Assembly: GCA_011800805.1 (NCBI GenBank)
Contig: MPNW01000007.1
Location: forward strand, 159,670 to 172,169
Length of the DNA stretch: 12,500 nucleotides
From: Hirudo medicinalis
Lineage: Eukaryota; Annelida; Clitellata; Hirudinida; Hirudinidae
Reading direction: 5' to 3'
Shown here one piece after another: positions 1 through 8,359 of this stretch. The notes below the pieces were generated by a model. The model was not told where the DNA came from, did no database searches, and saw only the letters and a program-made list of their open reading frames with translations. Within the stretch, counting starts at the first letter, position 1. Each line of letters begins with the position of its first letter. A program made the translations under genes and the position numbers.

Positions 1-37
1 CCTCTGACGCTATGCAAATGGCGCATTATAAATTAAC

Positions 38-38
<1 letters not shown>

Positions 39-99
<61 letters not shown>
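39..99. repeat. (ATT)n microsatellite
   Basis: About 20 uninterrupted ATT units. This is a simple trinucleotide repeat, likely length-polymorphic. It is preceded at 12-19 by a perfect octamer ATGCAAAT (POU-factor type), which may be chance in AT-rich DNA. Confidence 0.97.
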
Positions 100-101
<2 letters not shown>

Positions 102-590
102 CTCCAATATTTGTCATCCTTTTTGTACCCGGGATTTCCAAGACATAAAAAAATTAATGTCATTAGCTAGGTTGCATTCAAAGGTTTTATTGCACAGCCG
201 AAGCTACTGGGGTGGCAAAACTTGTCTGGGAATTAGTGGCCAAAATGGAACGATGTTTTATTGCTTATTTAAGTACTAAGAAACTCCTACCATGGAGCGT
301 ACCGACAGGGAACCATCAGAGGAGTGACGTCACCGAATGTTACGGCCCAAACTCCTTACGTTCTCGGGCTGGGCTTAAAACGATGTTTTGTTGCTATTTA
401 AGGATAGAATTGAATGCGTTTGTTTTGTATGCAATTAAAATAGGGACATTACATACTACCAATGTTGCTCCAGGGAAATAAAACGAATTGATTAAATAAC
501 CAAATTTTACGAATAATTATATTTTAAATAGACAAAAAACGTTGAAAGATTAAAGTTTTTAATTTTTTAATTTAATGTCTATTGCTGAGT
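100..590. other. Noncoding stretch upstream of SSRP1
   Basis: No recognisable gene. The longest open frame here (212-481, + strand, 89 codons) has no known domain, no flanking splice logic and a composition like the surrounding DNA. The stretch contains an imperfect direct repeat of about 27 bp (249-276 and 379-405, sharing ACGATGTTTT and a TATTTAAG-like tail), a CRE-type palindrome at 325-332 and an AATAAA hexamer at 477-482. The hexamer could end an upstream transcript or be chance. The region probably includes distal SSRP1 promoter sequence. Confidence 0.5.
325..332. promoter_or_regulatory. CRE-like palindrome TGACGTCA
   Basis: A perfect 8-bp TGACGTCA, the consensus for CREB/ATF bZIP factors, lying 328 bp upstream of the SSRP1 start codon. 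The match is seen directly. A role in SSRP1 transcription is inference, because no transcription start is mapped. Confidence 0.3.
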
Positions 591-659
591 AGCGATAGCG
601 ATGCGCGGGTTATCGAAAGTTGTTCGTGAGTATCGCTGTTGTGTATTTTCGATCCAAAC
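585..659 (+). promoter_or_regulatory. SSRP1 proximal promoter / 5' leader
   Basis: A CpG-containing 75-bp stretch between AT-rich DNA and the start codon. It carries four TATCG/CGATA-type motifs: AGCGATA at 591-597, TATCGAAA at 611-618, TATCGCT at 631-637 and TTTCGAT at 647-653. An in-frame TGA at 627-629 closes the SSRP1 frame upstream of the ATG, so the start cannot lie further 5' in this exon. No TATA box is obvious, as is common for housekeeping genes. There is no AG acceptor directly before the ATG, so nothing points to spliced-leader addition here. Confidence 0.45.
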
Positions 660-3600
660 ATGTCGGACGCGCTAGAGTTTCCTGATTTATTTCAAGAGTA
701 CAGGGGGGCTATGGTTAGAAATGAATGTTACATATATATTTTTTTAGATAACGAAATGTCATTTAGACATCTTGTCACCACCGACCTTTATGTTGAAAAT
801 TGCTAATTTATGAAGTGGTTTTAATCACAGATATATATATTATTTAATACTACTAAGGTTAAGCGAAAAACTAGAGACTGAGCTGAAAATTTAGTCTTTG
901 AGGACCATAAAGCAGCTAATTTTAAACAAAAGGAGTAAGCTTTCTATAACCATTGTTTGAACTAACCAGCTCCCTGGTAGGCTGAAGTTGCAAGCAAGCA
1001 GTCTCGTTTATAAGAATTCAAAATCAGGAAAGGTCGACCAGTATCAAGGAGCCGACATTGAAGAAGCACATTGGATCAAGCGTGCCAGAGGAAAATGTCT
1101 CAGGATTGCCTTGAAGACTGGATTTGTCTACACATTTGATGGATTTAAAGACAGTGTGAGAGATTTTAATGCATTCATGTTGCTCATAAAAAGTGTATGA
1201 AACAATTTTGTAAACTTAGAACTTAATTTACATACTTAAAGTTTAAGTTGAATGCATTAGTGGAGATGTTATACGTTAGATGATTGTTACAGGATTTTGC
1301 TAGAATATCAGAGTTCTTGAAGAAAAATTATGATGTTGAATTAGAAAAGAAGGAAACGTCGGTCAAAGGATGGAACTGGGGACATCCAAAGTTTAATGGT
1401 TTGGAACTGGCTAATTATAGTTTCTTTTTTAATACTTTTGACTAATTTCTGAGATTATGTTGTTGATTTGTTATTCCACTTCCTTATCTTTATTATTAGG
1501 TAATTTGCTGAATTTCTAAAATAGGCTAATTATAATATTGATTTATTCCAGCTAACACCATGGAATTCCAAGTTGATGACGTGACATCATTTGAGATTCC
1601 TCTTGCAAACGTATCCCACAGCAGACTCTCGAAGAACGAGGTGACCCTGGAGTTCCACCCCAACGAAGATGCGCCCGTGTCTGTGGTCGAAGCCACGTTC
1701 TACAACCTCACCGTTGCAGCTGCCGAGGCAATAAACGATTCGTGCGTTCCTCGTGAATGTTAATTAAGTTTATGATGTATTTCATTGTAGGAATTTCACA
1801 ACAACATCGTGTCGAGAGCGGAAGAGCAGGCCACGGGGGACGCCATAACGATCTTCAATGAAATACAATGCCTCACTCCCAGGTGTGCAGTGCTTCAATG
1901 CTTCATTACATGTATTCCTTAATGTTGCCACTTTTACATAAGAGCATAGTAGTTTGTTTGTAATGGACCAGCTTATTAAAAACATTCTGCATCATGTTAT
2001 TGGGTTAAGAAAGTAGAAAAATGTTATTGAGAATATGTTCTTATTGGAATAGAAGCAAAGGTCAATAATTTTATTTAACATTTGCACGAACAGCATTTTT
2101 TATTTTATTTGTTTGCAGAGGTCGTTACGACATCAAGATCTATCCTACCTTCCTCCAGCTCCACGGAAAGACGTTCGACTACAAAATCCTCTACAGATCC
2201 ATCGTCAGACTATTCCTTCTTCCGCACAAAGATGGCAGGCAGTTTTATTTCATGGTCGGTGATTCTAATTCAGTTACTTGCTTTAGTAATTTATATGCAT
2301 GGAATATTGTGATCACTTTTCATGGATTCTCATGAAATACTGAGTTATAATGGGATTGAATGGATTTTGAAGGTTGGCCTTGACCCTCCAATCAGACAGG
2401 GTCAGACGAGGTACCACTTCCTCATTTTTCTCTTCAGCAAGGAAGTCGAAATGACTCTGGAAATGTCCATGAGCGAGTTGGTGTCCGATAATTAGTAACT
2501 GTTGATGTGAACTGATGATCTTTTGCTTTATGATATTGCATGCTTGTTACTTCTAGGGAGGACCTTGAGGCAAAATATCATGGAAAACTGAAGAAGGAGA
2601 TGACAGGCCCCGAGCACGAGGTGATAAGTCAGATCATCAAAGTTCTCGTCGACAAGAAAATCACCATTCCAGGTTCATTCCAGGGGTGAGTGGAATAATG
2701 TTGTTGATTCCATTTTTTTATATTTGATTTATTTTATTTGCAACAACTTTTGATTTATTAAATATTAATTTTTTCTTTTTTCATGTTTATTATTGGCAAA
2801 AGTAATAAATCCCACAAGTCTGAGGTAAATAAATATGATGTGTTTGCTTTCAGGCATTCAAAGATGCATTCCATTGCCTGTTCGTACAGGGCGGCCACCG
2901 GATTTCTTTATCCCCTCGAGAGGGGATTTGCCTACGTCCACAAGCCCCCCCTCTACATAAGATTCGAGGAGGTCGCTTCGGTCAACTTCGGCAGGAGTGC
3001 AGGCAGCACTCGCTCTTTCGACTTTGATGTCGAGACGACTGGCGGTGCCACCTACAACTTTGTCGGTATCGAGAAGTGCGTGTCTACTCGGGGTTCGGCG
3101 ACCGCCTTACTTGGCAATGAATATTTTTTATTTCCTCAGGGAGGAGCACAGCCAGTTGAATGAATTCGTTAAGAAGAAGAACCTGAGAGTCAAAAATATC
3201 GACAAAATTGTGAGTGTGCAAAGAGGGGGGTTGAATATATTCTTGAATGTTAAACCATGTAATTATGTTTATGCAAGGCCAGTGACATCACCTTTAAACT
3301 TTATTACTTCAAATATTTTACAACTAATTTTTACGCTGATGTTTACAAAATTGTTTTCTAGGAGGGCAGGAAACTTACAACTTACCGGGAGGACGAGATC
3401 TCGGACGACGACAAGGTCCACAATGCTTATGTGGAAAAAATGAAACACGAAGGCAAAGATCGTGAAGTAGATGATGACGACGACGACGAGTCAGGTTAGA
3501 GGCATCTCGGCAGATATTCTACACGTTTACCGATGAAATTATTTAGCCTGTTATCAATTTGGTCAGTGCTTGAATCATCTGCTCTTCTTTTACAGATGAG

Positions 3601-5185
3601 AGCTTTAAACCTGAAGATAGTGAGAGTGAACCTGATGATGAGTGAGTCACTCATATTCTGTATTTGTCGATGATTTTCCATGATGCAAATTATAATTTAA
3701 AGATCACCTGGATGTCAATTAACATAAAATAATTCTATTCCATGATTGGTTTTGCAGGTATGACAGCAACCATGAATCTTCTGGATCTGAAGCAGATCTT
3801 GAACCAAAGAAGAAGAAACAAAAGTTGGACAAAGATGAAATGATGGAGGTGGATGATGATGATGATGATCACAATGACAAGCATGAAAAGAAAGAAAAGA
3901 AAGAAAAGAAGGAAAAAAAGAAAAAGAGAGAGGAAGAAGAAGAAGATGGTGATGATGATGAGGAGGAGGAAGAGGATGAGGAGGAGAGAAAAGATAAAAA
4001 GAAGAAGAAGGAAAAGAAGACCAAGGAGTCAAAGAAGACTGAGAAAAAGGTTGGTTTTGAGTTTGACTTGCTTAACCTCATCAAGTTCGTCTCCGGGAAT
4101 AATTCGATTTATCCACTTTCAGAAGAAAAAAGAGAAGGACCCCAATAAACCCAAGAGGGCAATGTCAGCCTACTTCATCTGGTTGGCAGAGGTCAGGGAC
4201 AAACTTAAGGCTGAATTTCCAGGCTTGTCTCAGACCGAATTGACTAAGAAAGCTGGTGAGAAATGGAGAAAGCTTGAGGATAAGAAGGTGGGTTTATGAC
4301 TCAGATTTGAGTTAATTACATCAGCGTTTACATTATCAGGTTATTAATATTATTTATGTTTTGTGGTGGGTTAGTGTGCCATTCATATTTATTTGTCCTG
4401 TCTTTTGAGTGCCCTCTCTTGAACAGTGTGGAAATGAAACAACCAGTCATTAAATAAGACAGTAATGATAAAGATCCATCAAAGATAGTAGATAAGGCCT
4501 GAGCTAGGCTCTTGCATCAAACAAACTGTCAAATCAATGCTCTGACTTCATAATCTCATGGAACTGTTCAAAAATGAAGTACACATGCTTGGGTGTACCC
4601 ACAATCCTTTCTTATCATTATCAATGAAATGATTATGAACAATGTTTGTTGATCATTTCTGGTCATGACACATTGTTTTTGCTAATTGCCAGATCCTGTT
4701 CAGATGCATAATATTTGTTAATTGGTTGTTTTTACTGTTTTGTGTTTGTTGAAGAAATGGGAGAATATGGCAAAGAAGGAGAAGGACGTATATGACGAGG
4801 CCATGGCTCACTACAAGAAAGACGGAGGGTCTTCTCAAAAAAGCAACAAGTGAGTTCTCCTTTTGTTTAGAAGTTAACATGGTAAATATGTGCGAGGCTT
4901 CTTGGAGATCCAATTGATCAGACATAATGACCTTGTTTTATTTTGCAGGGAAAGCAAAAAGAGCAAATCTTCAAAAACTGAATCATCACAAAGTCCAGGG
5001 GCTGCTTTCAAGAGCAAGGAGTTCATTACCGATGAAGAGTCCAACGATCAGGTAAGTAATGTTCGTAATTTCAAAATTTATTTAAGAATTATTTTTCAAA
5101 ATGAAAATGTCATTCATATTTTATTTATTACATTAGTTTTTAAAATTTCATTTTCTAGAACGACCAGTCTGACATGTCTGATTAA
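660..5185 (+). CDS. SSRP1: SSRP1, HMG-box subunit of the FACT histone chaperone (complete, 17 exons)
   Basis: FACT (SSRP1 plus SPT16) loosens and rebuilds nucleosomes during transcription, replication and repair in the nucleus. Exons read from splice sites and family conservation: 660-713, 970-1155, 1293-1398, 1552-1745, 1791-1882, 2119-2254, 2373-2476, 2557-2685, 2854-3075, 3140-3209, 3362-3494, 3596-3641, 3758-4049, 4123-4287, 4755-4849, 4949-5051, 5159-5185 (stop TAA 5183-5185). They sum to 2154 nt, or 717 residues; human and fly proteins are about 709 and 723. In order: N-terminal dimerisation/PH region (about 1-180; [16 protein letters not shown] and [13 protein letters not shown]); SSRP1 structure-specific recognition core (about 180-335; [30 protein letters not shown]); second PH domain (about 335-430; [23 protein letters not shown]); acidic stretch with six Asp (about 467-475) then ESFKP; charged linker (491-588); HMG box (about 593-665); tail with [13 protein letters not shown], which resembles the vertebrate C-terminus. 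All intron phases agree. The exon 4 donor (1746) is chosen by phase and is the least certain junction. Confidence 0.95.
2854..3209 (+). other. SSRP1: SSRP1 exons 9-10: second PH (Rtt106-like) domain
   Basis: Residues about 334-431. Exon 9 (2854-3075) carries the most conserved block of the protein, with [28 protein letters not shown] and STRSFDFDV. Exon 10 (3140-3209) finishes the fold with [18 protein letters not shown]. In the family this tandem-PH module is linked to histone H3-H4 binding. A 64-bp intron (3076-3139) with donor GTGCGT separates the two exons, and the codon for Lys is split across it (phase 2). Confidence 0.88.
3758..4049 (+). other. SSRP1: SSRP1 exon 13: charged low-complexity linker
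   Basis: Residues 491-588. It opens with [15 protein letters not shown], which aligns with the family's conserved acidic-serine segment. A six-Asp run, [12 protein letters not shown] lysine/glutamate repeats, another acidic run (EEEEEDEEE) and a final lysine-rich block follow. It is expected to be disordered and is the usual position for nuclear-localisation and phosphorylation sites in SSRP1. The DNA is almost pure purine over about 3880-4049, so the same stretch is spuriously open in other frames and on the opposite strand. Exact lengths of the Asp/Glu/Lys runs probably vary between individuals. Confidence 0.85.
4135..4820 (+). other. SSRP1: SSRP1 HMG box (exons 14-15, split by a 467-bp intron)
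   Basis: The box starts at [17 protein letters not shown] (exon 14, 4123-4287) and ends at [10 protein letters not shown] (exon 15, 4755-4849). Signature residues include the KRxMSAY DNA-intercalating region, the first-helix Trp, GEKWRKL in helix 2 and [10 protein letters not shown] leading into helix 3. It binds bent or distorted DNA without sequence specificity. The presence of the box separates this animal-type SSRP1 from fungal Pob3, which lacks it and uses a separate HMG protein. Intron 4288-4754 (GTGGGT...TTGAAG) contains only AT-rich sequence, with nothing else recognised. Confidence 0.92.
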
Positions 5186-6008
5186 TTTGGTGGATGCTGT
5201 TGATTTTTCATCTTCACGAAATACATGTTGGCATGAATCGGCTTGACACGGAAACCAGTGGTTTTCTGATACGGTTTCATTTTGTTGACTTCAAAAATTA
5301 TTCAAAATGTTGGCAATTGAGGTGTTTCATAATCATTGGTGAATTCAAGGTATGGGTGTGTTTGACAAAACAAAATGTTGAAAAGATACAAACTGGCTGC
5401 ATTTTAAGACATGTGACCTGCTGCAAGTTTGCACTTTCATTACTTTCATTGGTGTGAATGACAAGTGGTTAGTAAATCTCGGTGCTGGCACGTGATAAGT
5501 CAAACAATACTATTTTGGCTCTTCAAACTGGATGTGGGGGAGGCTCCTGCGTGGTTAAGACTTCAGCGTTGGCGGCGCATATTCGAATACGGGAGCTAGG
5601 TCCTGATAGTCTAGCTGCGCAGCGTTTTATCAACAACGAAATACTGGCGAATTCACGGAGTGAGCCTGGTTTTATGATCACAGACAATCCTTCCCTATAA
5701 CTGTCCCTCGTTCAAATTTGGTGTGGATTTTCTCTAGCTAGGAAGTGGCTGGAGACTACTATTGGTCATGATTATGTTTACAGATTTGTGTTTTGTGATT
5801 GTTAACATAAAAACCGGAATTTGAAAGTGTAAGTTTGATGAAATAGATTACACCTGAAAATTCTTCAGAACGTTGAATTATGTATAATTTTTAAAGTCAA
5901 GCATTTTACATTCACATTTATTTATCCGATGTTTTAAGTGTGCAGCCATACCAATGGGATGTATTGGCACTATAACATACAATTAGTCACTATCACAGCC
6001 AGAGTAGT
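5186..6008 (+). other. SSRP1 3' UTR and/or intergenic DNA
   Basis: No convincing coding region. The first canonical AATAAA after the SSRP1 stop is at 6009, so either the 3' UTR is about 0.85 kb or an earlier variant signal is used. A 72-codon open frame at 5482-5700 overlaps a tRNA-like scrap and matches no family I know. Confidence 0.45.
5543..5596 (+). repeat. tRNA-like scrap, possible SINE remnant
   Basis: An A-box-like TGGTTAAGACT (5553-5563) and a B-box core TTCGAAT (5582-5588) are flanked by 7-nt ends that can pair (GCTCCTG 5543-5549 with CGGGAGC 5590-5596, one G-U pair). At 54 nt it is too short for a normal tRNA and the T-arm stem does not pair. At best it is a decayed tRNA-derived SINE head, and possibly chance. 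Confidence 0.2.
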
Positions 6009-6084
6009 AATAAAACTTAGAGGTAAAATTGCTCTTGTTATATATGAAATAAAACAATAATAAAAGTTTGTAACTATAAATAAA
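6009..6084 (+). terminator. Cluster of four AATAAA polyadenylation hexamers
   Basis: AATAAA occurs at 6009-6014, 6048-6053, 6059-6064 and 6079-6084, on the same strand as SSRP1. These are the first canonical hexamers downstream of its stop codon, which makes this the best candidate for the SSRP1 transcript end. AT-rich DNA produces AATAAA by chance, and no cleavage site can be seen. Confidence 0.4.
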
Positions 6085-6407
6085 TCAGTAAGCCCCGATA
6101 AACAAGTAGGTTTGTAGTTTGGATTTGAATTATTCCATTGATTGTGTCAAACGGATATTGGAAGGAAGAACATGTCCTGGGTCCGCTAACAAGGAACGAC
6201 CAATCTCCATGCCTCACAGTCCGGGCCCGTGGATAACAAGGGTCCTGTTGCCTGATGATCATAAAGAGGCTCTGTCAGGAATGGTAGAGGCACTTGAAAA
6301 AAAAAGGTTTAAAAAAATATTAGAATGCATTTAAAATTAAAGTAGGATATTTAATGGGTGCCTTTAATTTAAAATGTGCTTTCACAACTTATTCCGATCT
6401 TATGAAT
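6085..6407. other. Intergenic DNA, nothing recognised
   Basis: It contains a 71-codon + strand open frame (6119-6334) and an overlapping 62-codon frame on the other strand. Neither shows a recognisable domain or splice context. The short segment at about 6165-6260 is richer in GC than its surroundings. Confidence 0.4.
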
Positions 6408-6521
6408 AATCATGGTGACTATCTCATTATTATTCATGATTACGATCTAATTAATATTCATGATCTCGATCTCACTAATATTCATGATGACTAGCTCATC
6501 TATATTCATGACATCGACGGG
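6408..6521. repeat. 24-bp degenerate tandem repeat, about 4.7 copies
   Basis: Consecutive 24-bp units start at 6408, 6432, 6456, 6480 and 6504 (the last partial). All are built on ATTCATGAT followed by a CGATCT- or GACTAGCTC-like centre and a TAAT-like end. The first unit is closest to the fourth. There are no non-repeat spacers between units, so this is a minisatellite and not a CRISPR-like array. Confidence 0.85.
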
Positions 6522-6539
6522 TACATGTGAAGAATGTAC

Positions 6540-7020
6540 AATTGACCGAATGGGTTGCTTTAGTGTATGCCGCGGTAATGGCACCAGTTGTTAAGTGTCG
6601 AGTTCGTAACTCAGCCTGCACGCAAGAGAGCGTTTTCGGGTAGGGGCGCTACGTAAAAAAAACACAAAAAACTGCCTTAACAACCTGTTCGAATACATAA
6701 GGCGCTCAAAAATCGGCTAATTGCAATTATGCTTTGTACACAGCGTTGTCGTTGTGACACCTTTAAACTAGCCTACAACTATGTTCTTATCCTGCATCGA
6801 ACGTAGTGTTGAAGTAGTGAATCTTTCCGCGCTTTCATCCTCGCAAATTCGGTTGTCAGATTCCTGAACTCGTTTCTGTATTTACCGATCTTTGTTCTTG
6901 TTCTGCCCCTACAACTCTAGGCAATCGCCAGTCGGCCGCCACCACCAGCACACTGCACCGGGGCCTCCACCTTAAGAATCCATTCAGCGCATTTGCCTAC
7001 CAATCCGTGGGTCAGCCAAA
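6540..7020. other. CpG-rich, higher-GC intergenic patch
   Basis: Many CG dinucleotides and a GC-rich core (about 6895-6980, including GGCCGCCACCACC) stand out from the AT-rich surroundings. An 87-codon frame without any ATG is open at 6821-7081 (+ strand, TAA 7082-7084), but no family is recognised. It could be a promoter or first noncoding exon for the downstream TRPM gene, or an old insertion. The sequence alone does not decide. Confidence 0.35.
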
Positions 7021-8061
7021 AGCTGATTATTTTAGTCAATTTTTCAATCTTGAATATCTTGTTGGGATCACAACATTATTTTAAAGTCATATTTTCAATA
7101 AATCGAAAAAATTATGATAGAGTCGGTTAAATACTTCTGCGACTTTTCGCGAATATATCGAACTTCGAAGTTGTGAAAGTAATATCATTATTCGAAGGAG
7201 AAGATGAGGGTCGAAATATTATTGGCTATTTATGAGAAAGTCATACGACTGGATTTATAGTTTAATTACATTTATCCATTTACAAATCTAATGTGATTTG
7301 TCTAAGAAAATTTACTTGAGGTAGAAATTGAGAATAAGACCCCAGTTTAGCAGGTAAATTACTCGCATTGTTTACAACAACGACGATGACTGGAAGCTGC
7401 ATACTAAATTATATTATGAATGGAAGTTAGTGGATGAAACGTGCAAGTACAGCGGGCTAACATTCGGCTTTACACTGCCAAGACCCACCCATGTCCATCG
7501 AGATAAGATTGCTGCGTCCCGTTGTGATTTCTGTAATCAGCAATCTTCAATTTAACAAGTTTGAAGTTTGTTTATATAATATCTTACTATTTACTGAAGT
7601 CGATTGCATAACTAAGTAACTTGTACGCTCAAATTAACAAGCAAAGTCGCAGTTACACGCTTGTACGAATTTAATATGCAAAAAATAATTTACTTTTATG
7701 CGCTTGATCACTGCACTGAGGGCCTGTTTTAGCCAGTTTTGTCCCCAGTTCTCCAATACAACAATAGAGAACCGAAAGTTGGGTGTTGGTGGTGTCTAGG
7801 ATGAGTTTTGGTGACATAATTGCATATTGGGATTGTGTTTAAAAGGGGTTTGTTTTGGCGAATGCGCCATAGTTTTGTTTGTCTTTCTGTCTTGCCGTAC
7901 TCTCGTTTCGCTTGAAGCAAGAAACAAACTTTGGAATTAACCGAATGATAACATCGTCAAGAATCGTGGCCTTGATTGGTAAATTAATTACTTTTTTTCA
8001 GTGTTTTTTTCCCATTTTGTTGGCGCATCGTTGATGTTTGTGTTCATAAAATTATTTACAT
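7021..8061. other. AT-rich intergenic DNA upstream of TRPM
   Basis: No coding region supported. It contains a 10-bp-stem inverted repeat (7505-7514 with 7538-7547). An open frame on the minus strand at 7729-7920 (63 codons) has no recognisable features. Confidence 0.4.
7505..7547. repeat. Inverted repeat with a perfect 10-bp stem
   Basis: AAGATTGCTG (7505-7514) and its exact reverse complement CAGCAATCTT (7538-7547) are separated by 23 nt. It would fold as a hairpin if transcribed. It is too short for a typical pre-miRNA and has no polyadenylation or histone-type context. Confidence 0.7.
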
Positions 8062-8069
8062 TATAAAAG
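8062..8069 (+). promoter_or_regulatory. TATA-box-like TATAAAAG
   Basis: A perfect TATAAAAG lies 298 bp upstream of the TRPM start codon and 270 bp before the inferred acceptor of the ATG exon. If functional, initiation about 30 bp downstream would give a short 5' UTR exon followed by an intron ending at 8331. Chance occurrence in AT-rich DNA is quite possible. Confidence 0.25.
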
Positions 8070-8331
8070 TGGTATTTCTAAGGACAATCGAGAGTTTAAT
8101 ATCTTGTTGTTATTTGAACCTGTTGAATTGAACCTATGGTTTCATGTTAAGCACCATTGAATGAGTTTGAATTCTGGCAATTACTTAATTTTTTGAAAAG
8201 AGCTAATTATCCACAGATATACTAACTTGAAATTTTTGTTCTATAATTCCTATGCATGCTTTCTGTGGCCTAATTAAGTTGTTCTGAAGTTTTTATGACC
8301 AGCAAATCTACAAATGAATTATTTTATTTAG

Positions 8332-8359
8332 ACCAAGTTACAACCAGTGAGCATCTGTC
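8332..8359 (+). other. 5' UTR portion of the first TRPM coding exon (inferred)
   Basis: A polypyrimidine-like TTATTTTATTTAG ends at 8331 and looks like a 3' splice site or a trans-splice acceptor, leaving 28 nt before the ATG. An in-frame TGA at 8348-8350 confirms that 8360 is the first usable start in this exon. Confidence 0.4.

Noticed and set aside
212..481. 89-codon + strand open frame upstream of SSRP1
   Set aside because: No recognisable domain, no splice or promoter context, composition like flanking noncoding DNA.
2997..3443. 148-codon frame overlapping SSRP1 exons 9-11
   Set aside because: It crosses two well-supported introns in the wrong frame relative to the conserved PH domain.
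3715..4299. Long overlapping open frames in exon 13/14 (a +1 frame at 3853-4299, and two minus-strand frames rich in Ser/Pro/His/Phe)
   Set aside because: They arise from the purine bias of the Lys/Glu-coding tract. The SSRP1 frame is supported by homology and splice phase on both sides.
4890..5457. 118- and 87-codon frames over SSRP1 exon 16 and the 3' UTR
   Set aside because: The first reads through the GTAAGT donor at 5052 into intron. The second starts beyond the SSRP1 stop and has no recognisable content.
6119..6334. 71-codon + frame and a 62-codon antisense frame
   Set aside because: No motif, no splice logic; both strands open over the same GC-richer segment.
6560..6635. Possible tRNA gene suggested by a TTCGTAA B-box-like site
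   Set aside because: No proper A box, acceptor stem or anticodon arm could be found around it.
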